14,784 nt of DNA from Fragilaria crotonensis (GCA_022925895.1 JAKSYS010000869.1:1-14784); one strand, 5' to 3'. Shown: positions 1-10,114, counted from the first letter of the stretch. Program-made: numbers and translations. The notes: generated from the sequence alone by a model not told the origin.

Positions 1-931
1 GCAAGGTTTTCTGCAGTCATAATGCTTGGATTTTGCAGCAAACTTAGCAACTGTGAAGCGAAGTCAAGGCAAATCACATCTGATGGAGAGCCATGATGTA
101 CATCCACTCTTCGTACAAAGGAAGCAGTCTTTTCCATTACAGAACTGAGTTGATCAGGCATCAACATTTTGGCACGCTGAGAGTCCACCCACTGGGTTGT
201 AAGAATAATTATCAGCAGATGCAGAGCGTGCCCACTCAGGACTTGACCAAAAGTGTAGTCGGGTGCATTGGCATGGTCCAGGATTTTGAGGAGAGAAACA
301 GTCCACTTCTGATCGGTAGTATACATGAAGTTTGAACGAAATGATGGGGCTTCCACATCTTCATCAAGTGCAGAATTCGTACAGGTAAGAATGTTTGGGT
401 CATCACTAACACGGACAAATCATCACTTTTGTTGCAGTCCTCGATGTCCTCACAAGAAGTGCTTTCAACTTCCACACCATTGCCAGCCGGAAACTGCAGA
501 AGGTTGTCTGTGCCATCAAAATCCATGTGGGATCATTCACCATATGTCGCCTTAAAAGGGCAGGCCTCTTGTTACTTGTGCATGTGATATTCCCATCCTC
601 ATGAAGGCGACGGTGTGAAGCAGAAGCCCCATGGGTTGCTGCATGGTGTGATTTCTTCACAATGAAATTATAACACCCGATGTTTCTATCAATATGCTGT
701 GTATATGCTGCTTGATTGGAAAAGGGTTTCTTGTTGAAATTCAGGCAGAAGGGGTTTTGACAGAAGAGCAGGGGTGCCTTTGAGGAAGCAGACGAGACAA
801 CATTTTGAAGAGAAGGTTTTGAAGAAAGGGTTTTGAAGAGGACGAGTGAAGTGAAAATGAGGTGTTGAAAGATGACAGGACACAGATTCACTAAACAGAC
901 GTTCGGGAAAGCGTGCATTCAAATTGTACAT
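1..931 (-). CDS. Transposon-type ORF with N-terminal zinc finger, truncated by window edge
   Basis: Reads leftward and runs off position 1, so only the N-terminal part is present. In order it shows a Ser/Phe-rich start (the ATG near 931 or 918 is uncertain), a C-x4-C...H-x6-C zinc-finger-like segment (about 800-690) with the sequence AAYTQHIDRNIGC, and an acidic stretch (about 530-400). A conserved-looking segment (about 300-210) follows with LLKILDHANAPDYTF, then SQRAKMLMPDQL and QLLSLLQNPSIM near the edge. This order, finger then LDHANAPDYTF then SLLQNP, matches what I remember of multicopy transposon ORFs in diatoms, some of them like fungal Plavaka/KDZ proteins; that is recall, not a search. 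The frame changes near 405 and 230 and between 690 and 550, so the copy is either decayed or carries indel errors. It is divergent from the ORF starting at 1183. Confidence 0.5.
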
Positions 932-1182
932 TTACTTTCGGTACATTTTGGTGTATGTAAAAAATGAAGGGGTGTGGTATGAATTCAAAATTTGAAAACC
1001 TGCATGAATGTAGAACCTACATACCAACTCGGTACTTGGTATGAAATTCAAATGGTGGCAAAAAGACTATCCCACAAACAGGATTTTCAGTGTTCAAAAT
1101 TTGGCGCTAATCGGAAAGTTTTCACACAACAAGGGCACCAAAATACAACCATGGCATCAATGGCACAGAAACAGCAGCAGGC
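932..1182. promoter_or_regulatory. Intergenic region between two divergent transposon-type ORFs, with a hairpin
   Basis: This 250-bp gap separates divergent reading frames and would hold both promoters if they are expressed. It contains a perfect 8-bp hairpin, CATACCAA (1020-1027) and TTGGTATG (1036-1043) around an 8-nt loop. It also has an imperfect direct repeat, GGTATGAATTCAAAATTTG (from 976) and GGTATGAAATTCAAATGG (from 1038). No TATA box is convincing. Confidence 0.3.
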
Positions 1183-2635
1183 ATGAGTGCCTTAAAGCCC
1201 AGCTCTAGGAAACAAAGGAGAGACTTCATAAGAGGCGTGAAACGAGTGACCACAGATCCCAATGATCTGATTCAAAGTGACAACAAGGAGGAGGAGGAGG
1301 AAGAAGTGCCACGGAAAATGGATGCAAAACTAGGACAGAAGCATGCATACGGAAATCCACCATCCCTACCTTCAACTATTAAAGTCGGGAAATCAAGTGA
1401 CAGCCAACTAACATCATCGGTTCCAGGGCTAAGCAGCATAGTGGACATGAGCATGACGGAAAATACAGAAGAGAATCAAATCAGTGTGATCAAGACTTGC
1501 ATCAAAAAACACGTGTTCTCTATTTGGAAGTTCTATCAAAAGACTATCATTCTCATTTCAGTGAAGATGAGAAACACTTTGTGGATTTATCATGAAGCAC
1601 ACAACATTCGAGGAACCGAAAACTGGTGGCTTGGGATGCGGAGAATAGTTGTAAAAACACACACTGATCTTCGAACAATGCAATAAAAACATGCAAACGA
1701 AATTCAAGGTGAGGAATTGAAGTGAGTGTACTTTGCCAAAGCCGAGAGCATACTCACACTCACTTGCATTCAACATCAAACACCTTGCATCCAGAGGATT
1801 CACTTCCAATTTAGGAACGTATGAACACAGCCTATACAGTGGAAGCGGAAGAAACCAGTTACCTCCTCAAGATGAGGGATAATATCTGCTACTATGCCCA
1901 AATCATAGACACCTATGCCCCATGCATTGTCGGCAGCAGCAAGTGGAATAACACTATCAACATGGAGAACCACTGTGCAACAACTGACAGAAAAGTATGG
2001 AGCAAGAAAATCCTGTCCATAAGTGATGAAGCATTCATTTTGCTGTGCCTGATCAACTATGGGAAGAGGTGGTTCGCGGAATTAGTTAAGACAGAGAAAT
2101 GGTAAGTTTATCGAATGGTTTGTCACAGAACAAACAACAAGAAACTGACTTGTTTTGTTATCACTTGTTGGAAACAGCGAATTGGTACATGGACTGATGA
2201 GGACAACAACAACCTACCCGTAAGTTACACTATGATAAATGAAATGAAAAACCACATCCTAACTTCTGACCAATCTTTGCAATACCATGTTCGCAGCCAC
2301 CACTTTACATTCTCCAGGAACAAGGGTGCTCATGATAATGGGGAGGCTGTGGTTGGTCACAGGTGGGAATGAGGAAATACGATGAATTATACATGGCCAT
2401 CAAGAATGATAGAAAGAAATCAACCACCCCAACATTCAACCAGGAACTACTTAAAATGTTTCTGTCCAGAAGGAAAAAGGAGTCTGGCCGGGGGGTCAGG
2501 AAACAATTTGATGACAAGGGTAAGAAACACCCACACAAGTGCATTGATGTATTCTCTGATGAGGAGGATGATAACTACTCCAGTCATCTTGCTCCTGAAC
2601 TTGTCTACAGTGAAGTGAAAGTGGAGGCAGTTTAG
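1183..2635 (+). CDS. Degenerate multi-exon ORF of a diatom multicopy family (unknown function)
   Basis: No biochemical function is recognised. Four collinear coding-like blocks are visible: 1183-1686 (basic start, a run of Glu, then a Trp/Lys-rich segment), 1821-2105 (with ILSISDEAFILLCLINYG), a short block around 2180-2220, and 2300-2635. The last block reads GGCGWSQVGMRKYDELY and NDRK before a basic, then acidic, tail ending at TAG. The pairing of an (S)DEAF-ALLL-EN-type block with a GWS-x2-G-x2-RY-x-EL block is one I associate with hypothetical proteins repeated through diatom genomes. Likely donors are GTGAGG after 1710, GTAAGT at 2102 and GTAAGT at 2221, with acceptors near 2178 and 2297. 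Frame changes near 1553-1600 and at the GGGG near 2340 mean it is an old copy or indel-damaged. Confidence 0.4.
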
Positions 2636-3450
2636 AATAGATCAGACACTTAGTAATGAATAGTAGAATGGTTCATCAAAGCCACACGAATAGGCACAAT
2701 TAAAACTAATCTCCAACAAAAGTTAAAATGAGCGACAATAACATCTATTATATGAACAATGTCAGCTCAGAACTACTGAGGTGATTACTTCATACACACT
2801 ACACAGCAAACTTCTTCTTTTCGAATATCTAATTCAGGAATTGAAATTCATGATCACAAATGAAGAAGTGGTATAGTTCATATATTTAGAGTCCAAGAGT
2901 TCAGGAATTCCACCCGAGTGTTAGTAAAAATGAGTCAGTGAAATTCAGGAATTGAAATTTTGGAGCTCAGGAATGCAAAGTATGAGCTCCTATGCAAGAG
3001 ATGAAAAAGTTCAGGAAAAATAAATTTCAGAGTTCAGGAATACGAGGAAACCCGCTTCATACACATGATGTACAAGCTCTTTAGTCCTAAGTTTTTACCT
3101 ATATTTTAGGTAAAAATTATGAACAAAAAATTATCATATCAAAGATAATTGGTTTTTCATATCCAAGAGCCGACTTGGTTTTGGCACCCTTAGATGCATT
3201 GGAGGTTGGTCAAGGGGGTTGACCTCATTTGTAAGGATGATGATGGTGATGATGATTAAAAATGAAGCAAGTCTGTTGCATGGTACACAATATTGAAAAA
3301 TGTTGTCTCACCCTAGTTTGTTTCCGATCAAATTGTATGCGCAGACTCCTACCTAACTTTGGTCGGAGCAGCAAGAGAGCTTTGTAGGAACGGCTTTGAT
3401 TCATTGGCGTCGTCAAGACATCCACAAGCCACGAAGGGCTTTCCAAACAA
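2636..3450. other. AT-rich gene-free stretch
   Basis: No convincing coding sequence was found on either strand. It holds the 22-bp-spaced repeat described separately (2833-3041), an AT-rich block with a TACCTAAATATAGGTA-like dyad near 3095-3115, and a GATGAT microsatellite near 3236-3256. It looks like inter-element DNA between two transposon remnants. Confidence 0.5.
2833..3041. repeat. Degenerate repeat with TTCAGGAAT core, about 22-bp spacing
   Basis: The core TTCAGGAAT, or a one- to two-base variant, starts at 2833, 2900, 2944, 2966 (as CTCAGGAAT), 3010 (as TTCAGGAAA) and 3033. The steps are 67, 44, 22, 44 and 23, all close to multiples of 22. Weaker matches fill some missing slots, such as GTTCATA at 2876 and GAGCTCCTATG near 2984. 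This fits an old tandem array with a unit of about 22 bp. The period is not a multiple of three, so it is probably not coding. Confidence 0.6.
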
Positions 3451-4440
3451 CTATCTGATGAGTGGCTGTTGAATTACATAAATGTGGCAATTTCTTGCCT
3501 TGCTTAAGAGCCACGGACAACTTGGACACTGCTATGGCTGCAAATTGTGTGGATGGATTGCAACTGCAGGTACTTCACTTCAACAGCAGGGTTTCTGGAG
3601 GGAACACCATATACTTGCTGCTGCTGGCAGCTAGTGAGCCATGATCCAAATGCACCTCCAGAGAAGATCACAATGACAATCAATCACCCTCAAATTAAGT
3701 CTACTAAACAACTTGTGGTGCTATTTTCAGGTTGAATTCTTGATACTATGAAGATACTAATCTCCAAATTGAAAAGAAAATTGAAACAAAAAATTGGTTG
3801 GTTTGTGTGAACAGTCTTTCTATCTTTGCCATGACTGTTGTCATTTTGTGGCTGGTCTACAACGCATTCAAGCAAGAATTCACAAACACAAACAAGGAGG
3901 TGTCTACAGAAGAAATTCAACTCCATCCTTGCAGAAGAAATGATTGACAACAGCTACAATGATCCTGGACAAGGTACCTGATGACCAAGGTTGTAGCCAA
4001 ATGGGGCATCATGTTAAGATGCCTGTGTCAGGCACCAGGGCTGTGGAAAGTGGATGTGCACATGCAAGTGTCCTCACCCATTTAACTCCTCTAAAGCAAG
4101 TCAAGAACACAAAAGTTGAGAGGGAAAGCTTTCGATACCAAGGCCAATGTAAAGAGTACCAAAAGAAGACAACTTGCTTGGCATTGCAGTGACTGCAATG
4201 AAAGCGATAACACCGTATTCCTTTGAGCCCAAAAAATGGAAAATGGTGCTATTTGGACTTTGGACCACATTGGCTGCTCACACCCATCATGCAGACCTTG
4301 ATATTAAGCATAGTGTCAATGTTTCAATCATCTTTCATTTGTGTCAACATCATCATATTGACTGTCATGGTCAGCCAGCTCTGCTTTTGAGTAGGGATCA
4401 GTATTTCCTCCAATCATTCTCGAAAGAATTGGCTGGGGTG
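3451..4440 (+). mobile_element. Broken piggyBac-like transposase remnant (C-terminal half)
   Basis: Several frames must be joined to read this, so it is a remnant or heavily indel-damaged. Recognisable pieces are a stretch near 3535-3700 (VDGLQ...VLHFNSR, then DPNAPPEKITM), and a basic/hydrophobic segment at about 3757-3960 that includes TVVILWLVYNAF followed by STEEIQLH. After a frame change comes LAEEMIDNSYNDPGQG, and last a Cys-containing end at about 4140-4190 (YQGQCKEY, then WHCSDC in another frame). The order, a hydrophobic block resembling the 'DVAVVNSWILY' region, then an 'LAEELI'-like helix, then a Cys-rich ribbon, is that of DDE_Tnp_1_7 piggyBac-like transposases. One expected Cys of the ribbon is Tyr (CKEY). 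TTAA, the piggyBac target, occurs at 4443 and 4452, but no terminal inverted repeats were found. Confidence 0.4.
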
Positions 4441-4446
4441 ATTTAA

Positions 4447-4863
4447 CGATTTTTAACCCCTACTAGGCTGCGGGAGGCTAGTACCGGTAGGAGTATGACA
4501 TAGTAGAGCCTTGTAGTAGCATTCGTACATGTACAAGTTACTCCGATCTCCGATTACGCTGCGTTTGTACTCGGCGTCCTGGTACGTGTGCGCTACTACG
4601 TCGCGCCACTCTGTTCGACAACTCCAGTACCAGATGTACTCGGAGGCTACTGCTCCACAGTTCCACAGCACTGTGCTACTAGTAGAGTGCGAGTACAGTG
4701 TACAGGAGAGCTGTTTACAGTTTTACACGATCCAATTCGAAGAATTAAATCGAAAAGATCCCGAACTGTGCCGCTGTGCTCCTTCTCCTGTTACGAACAC
4801 GCAGCGCGCATTGTGCACCTTGCGATGGTCGATAGTCGACTTCGTTGAAAAAGGATTGCAAGA
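4447..4863. promoter_or_regulatory. Upstream region of the mucin-like gene
   Basis: This 417-bp stretch lies between the transposon remnant and the ATG at 4864. Frames open here have low-complexity, inconsistent content and I reject them as genes. It holds scattered GTAC palindromes (for example around 4481, 4527, 4581, 4627 and 4693) and the sequence TTAACCCCTACTAG near 4452. No TATA box is clear. It should contain the promoter and 5' UTR of the gene that follows. Confidence 0.4.
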
Positions 4864-5529
4864 ATGAAGATGAGAGTTATCGTTATCGGGGTCCTTGCTG
4901 CATTTGCATTGGGTCAAGCTGAGACGAGCGTTCCCACTCTGTCGCCTGCTGCAGCCAACACGACGACAGATAGTCCCTCAACACCTGCGCCAACTATTGC
5001 AACAAACTCGTCTGTTTCTCCTAGCTTGTCGCCTTCAGAGGTTTCGAACTCAACACAACCAACTCAAGCGCCGACAGCTAATGAAACCGTAGTTCCAACT
5101 CCAGCTCCTACGAATTCCAGCGATCCACCTTCTGCGCAGCCGTCCATCCACTTCACCGAACCACCAACGGCCGCACCTACTCACAGCCCAAGCGCAGCTC
5201 CTTCGAAAAATGCTTCACCATCCCATAAGGCTTCAATCGGAAAGATTATAGCAAAGACGCTAGGATGGCTTATCCTTATTGCACTTTCAGTCTTACTCTT
5301 CGGGGCTGCCATGTCCAACCGATACCAAATCTACTACGCATTGCGGGGTGTGTGGTATACACTTCTACAAATGCAGTGCACGCGAAGGGTCATGACGAAA
5401 CTGAATGCGTGCACTCGATGGCTCATGGAAAAACTGAATGTGCGCAGCCGTGATGGAGGAGGAGGAGCTGCAGCAAGTGGCTCCCTCAATGAAATTATTT
5501 TTGACAACGACCTTACTGAGGTCTCTTAA
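4864..5529 (+). CDS. Mucin-like type I membrane protein, Ser/Thr/Pro-rich
   Basis: An unbroken 221-residue frame. Residues 1-19 form a signal peptide (short basic start, hydrophobic core, probable cleavage after GQA). Residues 20-125 are an ectodomain made almost entirely of Ser, Thr, Pro, Ala and Asn with PTxAPT-type repeats and six N-glycosylation sequons (Asn 32, 48, 62, 73, 83, 116). Residues about 129-150 are one transmembrane helix, followed by a basic 70-residue tail. The tail repeats CTRRVMTKLN as CTRWLMEKLN and then has a Gly/Ala linker and an acidic end. It lacks Phe at the cleavage site, so it should go to the secretory pathway and cell surface rather than the plastid. Function is unknown; a heavily glycosylated cell-wall or adhesion protein is the natural guess. 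The start at 4864 gives the whole signal peptide. It converges on the hydroxymethylbilane synthase gene. Confidence 0.75.
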   Translation: MKMRVIVIGVLAAFALGQAETSVPTLSPAAANTTTDSPSTPAPTIATNSSVSPSLSPSEVSNSTQPTQAPTANETVVPTPAPTNSSDPPSAQPSIHFTEPPTAAPTHSPSAAPSKNASPSHKASIGKIIAKTLGWLILIALSVLLFGAAMSNRYQIYYALRGVWYTLLQMQCTRRVMTKLNACTRWLMEKLNVRSRDGGGGAAASGSLNEIIFDNDLTEVS

Positions 5530-5809
5530 TGGGAGATACGTAGACGTGCCGAAATGTCTGTCTGTATTGATCATTGATCGACCTGCCCTGTTGAACCACG
5601 TACACTCAATCGTCATCGTAAGCGTATAATGTCTCCTTAGTCTACTTGACTGTGCAGCAGTGAGACATATTCGTTTGCTAAGTCGCACATCTCGGGTCCT
5701 CAATTGTGAATTGTGGCTACAATACACTCGGAGTCTCAGGTGGTACGGGTAGTCATAGGCCACCGATCCCGAGTACAATGAAAAATGTTATTGATATCCA
5801 GACACATAT
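5530..5809. other. Intergenic space between convergent genes
   Basis: These 280 bp contain the 3' untranslated ends of the mucin-like gene (+) and hydroxymethylbilane synthase (-). No coding sequence is supported. No clear polyadenylation signal was picked out, although AATAAA-like AT-rich sequence overlaps the synthase stop (ACCAAATAAATATG on the minus strand). Confidence 0.5.
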
Positions 5810-6980
<1,171 letters not shown>

Positions 6981-7038
6981 CTTTTCTTCTTGTGCATATG
7001 ATACGTCGGAGAGTGTTCAAACTTCGACCGACGCAGTT

Positions 7039-7058
7039 GGGGGGTTGGGGGTTGGGGG
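7039..7058 (+). other. G-rich tract of 6, 5 and 5 G separated by TT
   Basis: Reading the plus strand, G6-TT-G5-TT-G5 lies 59-78 bp upstream of the hemC ATG. Because hemC is on the minus strand, its own strand is C-rich here. Three tracts longer than four G make a quadruplex plausible, though a standard four-tract form needs one run to be split or a second strand. Confidence 0.6.
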
Positions 7059-7283
7059 ACACCAACTTCAACTTCTACGTGAGGAAGGATACTGCAGGGT
7101 CAGGTAGTGCCAGGTGTGAGTTCCACATCAACTTCCGGGTGTTCTCCTAACTCGAAGGAGTCTTCATTTTAGTATCTTTTCACATTCAGTACATAATGTG
7201 CCTGGAAATCGTTGGAAAGGGACGGAGTGATTCTACGAGGATGATTCCTTTTTCGTTCCACGTGTTGTGTTGGTCAGATCGGG

Positions 7284-7431
7284 GTACCGTACTGTCATAC
7301 TCGAGTACTAAACGTAATACTCGAGTACAAATACAAAGTACAAACTGTGATACTGTACATATGCCGCATACAGTACTCCGAGTTCCGAGTTCCGAGTTCC
7401 GAGTAACGCATCCGACATACAGTACAAGTAC
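7284..7431. repeat. GTAC-dense segment
   Basis: Nine GTAC tetramers occur within 148 bp, against about 0.6 expected by chance. Several sit in ATACTCGAGTAC or CAGTACTCC contexts. Similar segments occur at about 10800-10860, 11700-11885 and 14300-14530, always between genes. Confidence 0.6.
7378..7405 (+). repeat. Tandem 7-bp repeat CCGAGTT, four units
   Basis: Units start at 7378, 7385, 7392 and 7399. The first three are exact CCGAGTT and the last is CCGAGTA. Confidence 0.85.
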
Positions 7432-7549
7432 TGGAAATATGACATACTATCATACTATATTGGTGTGCATATCATGCGCAGAAGATGATATGAACAGTAC
7501 ATAAAAGGTATTAGAGAGATCCTCTTTTTATCGGCTTAAAAATCACCCT

Positions 7550-7595
7550 AACTACTGAATTCAGTAGTTGCAAGAACGTCGCTATCGCAACTACT
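7550..7595. other. 20-bp palindrome overlapping a second hairpin
   Basis: AACTACTGAATTCAGTAGTT (7550-7569) is a perfect palindrome. Its right half also pairs with a downstream copy: AGTAGTTGC (7563-7571) with GCAACTACT (7587-7595) across 15 nt. The two foldings are mutually exclusive. Confidence 0.7.
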
Positions 7596-7949
7596 AAACA
7601 CACTCTGGAGGTGATCGAGGGCTCATTTTGTGCATTGTTACATGCTTTTAAATCAGGTAACAAGAAAAATGGATGTTACTTGTGTGGGTGCTGAGTTATT
7701 GACTGTTGTAACTCGAGCAAAAATCGACATTTCTATTTCGCTGAATTCAGTCCTCAACTACAATGTCGTTATCTCTCGATGTAATGCGTCTTCTGATAAA
7801 TACCAGGCACTTCCAATACCCTGCCTTGCAGCTGCAATACGTTTTGATGTCTTTTTTGCAATTCAATGTCGTACAGATGAGTTGTGGGTATGATGTGTCC
7901 AATCTGCAAAGTCGCGTGCACCGCAGACTTTAGTGCCATTTCCTCACCA

Positions 7950-8420
7950 CAGAGCGATCAACTGATGAAGTTTTCAGGCCTACATTTTCTCTCTTGCCTC
8001 AAATGAAATGTAAACAAGTGCTGTTGCGAGAAACGGTCTGAATTCGATTTGGGTGATGCGTCGCTTGCCATCAGCTCTAATCAGTGTCGGTTGGACATCA
8101 TTACCACCACAAAACCACGATCACAGTATGGAACAGAATTCCACAACTGGTTTATGCATTCATTGGGATTTCTTCTTGTAAGAGATGCAACATTCTCTGG
8201 GGATGGGTCATTATCATCGTCAAAAACAGAAACCCAGAGCTCAGAATTTTGACGCATCTCCATCGTTCAAAACTGTCGGGATTTCAAGAGCTTCGTTTGC
8301 TTGTTCCTCCACAGCCATCCCCACCTTCAAGATAGTCTTGTCGATTATCTTGACGACGTGTTCAAGCGCTCCTTCTTCCGCCACATGAGTGTGATGGTAT
8401 GGAGGAGGTGCCCATCGTTA
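7950..8420 (-). pseudogene. Decayed transposase-like reading (piggyBac-type N-terminus?)
   Basis: Two adjacent minus-strand frames look protein-coding. The first, about 8420-8240, includes VAEEGALEHVVKIIDKTIL and AVEEQANEALEIP. The second, 8263-8081, includes FDDDNDPSPENVA and then CDRG; one frame change later it continues as NDVQPTLIRADGKRRITQ and IEFRPFLATALVYISFEARE to about 7985. The D-D-N-D-P-x-P-E-N motif followed by W...CDR...EF-x2-F resembles the start of piggyBac-like DDE_Tnp_1_7 proteins of diatoms as I remember them. The catalytic part is absent. Another coding-like piece, ISVYTTFLQPQTLAAAKHV, lies upstream near 8600-8500. It is probably a dead copy inside the inverted-repeat element. 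Confidence 0.3.
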
Positions 8421-8837
8421 AAATCATCATGACGCCTAATTATACACGACTGCCTAGTCGTCAAAGCCGTTTTCTGCTTCTGTCACACCGCAAAAGCTCA
8501 TGGAGCACATCTATATTGCCTTCATTTACGTGCTTTGCAGCTGCAAGTGTCTGGGGTTGTAGAAACGTCGTGTACACCGAGATGTTGGCACCGTCGCCAT
8601 TGCGAGGCCGTTTAATTCTTAACGATGAAAAATTTCGTGCTTCAACGCAACTTCAAAATTTCGTATCTCAACAACTACCGGTCCAATAAAGCGCATCTTG
8701 ATATCGTGAATTCTACGAGATTCCTTCTGTATTTGTTCACGTGGACACATTCGCATACTTGCACTGGTTCAAAAGATATCCTATTTTTGAGTTGGAAACT
8801 GAATTCAGTTAATTTCAACTGAATTCAGTAGGGTGGT

Positions 8838-9180
8838 CCCAATATCCGTTATTGTTTACAGAATGGAACCCGTAACCTTACGAAGATTTGGCGTCTTTTT
8901 GTTGCAGTAATTTACATTGTAAATTCATGTCCTCTTTTTAGAAAATACAAGATGAATTTCACTACTCAGATTCCTTCGAAATTTCTCGTATCATTCAACA
9001 AGATTCCGTTTTTTTTTCACAACACTTGGACTCTCGGACTCGCACTTACTTTGAGTCTTTGAGATCATACAACAGCAAGTATGACATACATCGACTCCAT
9101 CACTCCGTCCATCGGTGTTGTGCAATCTCTTCGTACGTAGTATAAAAAGTAGGATCTTGATTGACTATTTATCACAACTG
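8838..9180. other. No gene seen
   Basis: AT-rich sequence of 343 bp without a supported reading frame. A TATA-like TAGTATAAAAAG occurs near 9137-9148 on the plus strand, but no gene follows it at a sensible distance. Confidence 0.4.
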
Positions 9181-9482
9181 CTACTCTAGTTCCTTCGCTG
9201 TTTTTCTGCCCTTTGACAAATGCTGCTGAAAATTTTTGAACGTGTCGGCTTTTTGCAGCTTCATTTCCTGCTTTTCAATTTGATCAGCCTGTCCTGTTGA
9301 ACATCCTTCATTTGAAGATGTTTGGTCCATGCAATCTGGAGTGAGTGAGGTTGCGTCCAACTGGCATTCCACTTCACAGTTGTCATCGTCGATTTAACCA
9401 GCAAAGAAATCACCAGTGCCTGCGATAGGTTTCGCCTGTTTCTATGGAAGTAGAAATCATCCACAAGACCGACCTCTTGCAT
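9181..9482 (-). other. Weakly coding-like stretch, unrecognised
   Basis: Two overlapping minus-strand frames, 9482-9261 (starting MQEVGLVDDFYFHRNRRN) and 9372-9181 (including QADQIEKQEMKLQKADTFKN), could be one acidic, helix-rich polypeptide joined by a frame change near 9370. Nothing in it matches a family I know. It may be part of a decayed transposon or a small lineage-specific gene with indels; chance is also possible. Confidence 0.2.
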
Positions 9483-9723
9483 CGTTTCCTTTCATTGGAT
9501 CAAAACGTCACTTTTCAAGCTTGACTGTCACCGAAGTACTTGGGCATTGGTATCCTCCGTGTTGCTTTCAGAGCTAAGCCACATACAGTGGCCGATGCGT
9601 AGCCAGCGACATCCATCTGCCTTCAGTACAAGATGTCAAATTTCTTGTGTCCACGCCACCGCAGATAGATGTCGTTTCTTCCGTTGAATCACTCGAAACA
9701 AGGGCAATCGAATGACCTACATA

Positions 9724-9756
9724 GCGATGTGGTTGCTCTTAGAACAACCACATCGC
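9724..9756. other. Perfect 12-bp hairpin with 9-nt loop
   Basis: GCGATGTGGTTG (9724-9735) pairs exactly with CAACCACATCGC (9745-9756) around CTCTTAGAA. No T-run follows, so it is not a bacterial-type terminator; its role is unknown. Confidence 0.85.
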
Positions 9757-10061
9757 AATGCAGCTGACATCGTCGAGTTCCGATGAGGACTAAATACGAG
9801 ATACAATTTTTGTGTGCGAACTCGGTGACATGCAAACCGCGCCGCCTCATGTCAAGTACTTGTACCGGTACTGTAGCGCAGCAAGATGAAAAGTCAACAA
9901 ACTCTAGTAGTAGGCCGTATGCTGATGTACACAAATCATTTTCCACGTGGAAGTAATTTCTGACCAAAGTAAACACGTGGAACGGAATTTGCTCAGTGTC
10001 AAGTCGAAGGGAAATTCGGGCTAAAATTTACCAAAGGACCCCAAAATTCATGAAGTTAAGG

Positions 10062-10114
10062 AAAATTGAATCTCAATTTTACGAAGCTGAGGACCCAGAA
10101 CCGGTACTGGGTCC
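10062..10114. other. Two adjacent perfect 8-bp hairpins
   Basis: AAAATTGA (10062-10069) pairs with TCAATTTT (10073-10080) around 3 nt. Ten bases further on, GGACCCAG (10091-10098) pairs with CTGGGTCC (10107-10114) around AACCGGTA. Confidence 0.75.

Larger units (their letters stand above)
6981..7543. promoter_or_regulatory. hemC upstream region with G-rich tract and GTAC cluster
   Basis: No gene was found. Going upstream of hemC there is a G-rich tract at 7039-7058 and then a GTAC-dense segment (about 7284-7431) with the tandem CCGAGTT repeat. The nearest 60 bp before the ATG (minus strand) are unremarkable. The promoter of hemC should lie here; no TATA box is obvious in that orientation. 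Confidence 0.4.
7544..8837. mobile_element. Possible 1.3-kb element bounded by short inverted repeats
   Basis: The left end reads CACCCTAACTACTGAATTCAGT and the right end, inverted, reads CCACCCTACTGAATTCAGT. They agree over CACCCTA and ACTGAATTCAGT with a 3-nt difference between. Inside lies a decayed minus-strand reading with transposase-like features. The right end has a second copy of the 12-bp palindrome ACTGAATTCAGT (8798-8809 and 8818-8829). I did not find a certain target-site duplication, so the boundaries are provisional. Confidence 0.35.

Noticed and set aside
4529-4867. 112-codon plus-strand open frame before the mucin-like gene
   Set aside because: It is built on GTAC-rich promoter sequence, overlaps the mucin-like start codon, and has no domain-like pattern.
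5365-5778. 137-codon minus-strand open frame opposite the mucin-like gene
   Set aside because: It overlaps the tail of a well-supported gene on the other strand and the following spacer, and its composition has no family resemblance.
9137-9148. TATA-like TAGTATAAAAAG as a promoter
   Set aside because: No supported plus-strand gene starts downstream within a reasonable distance.
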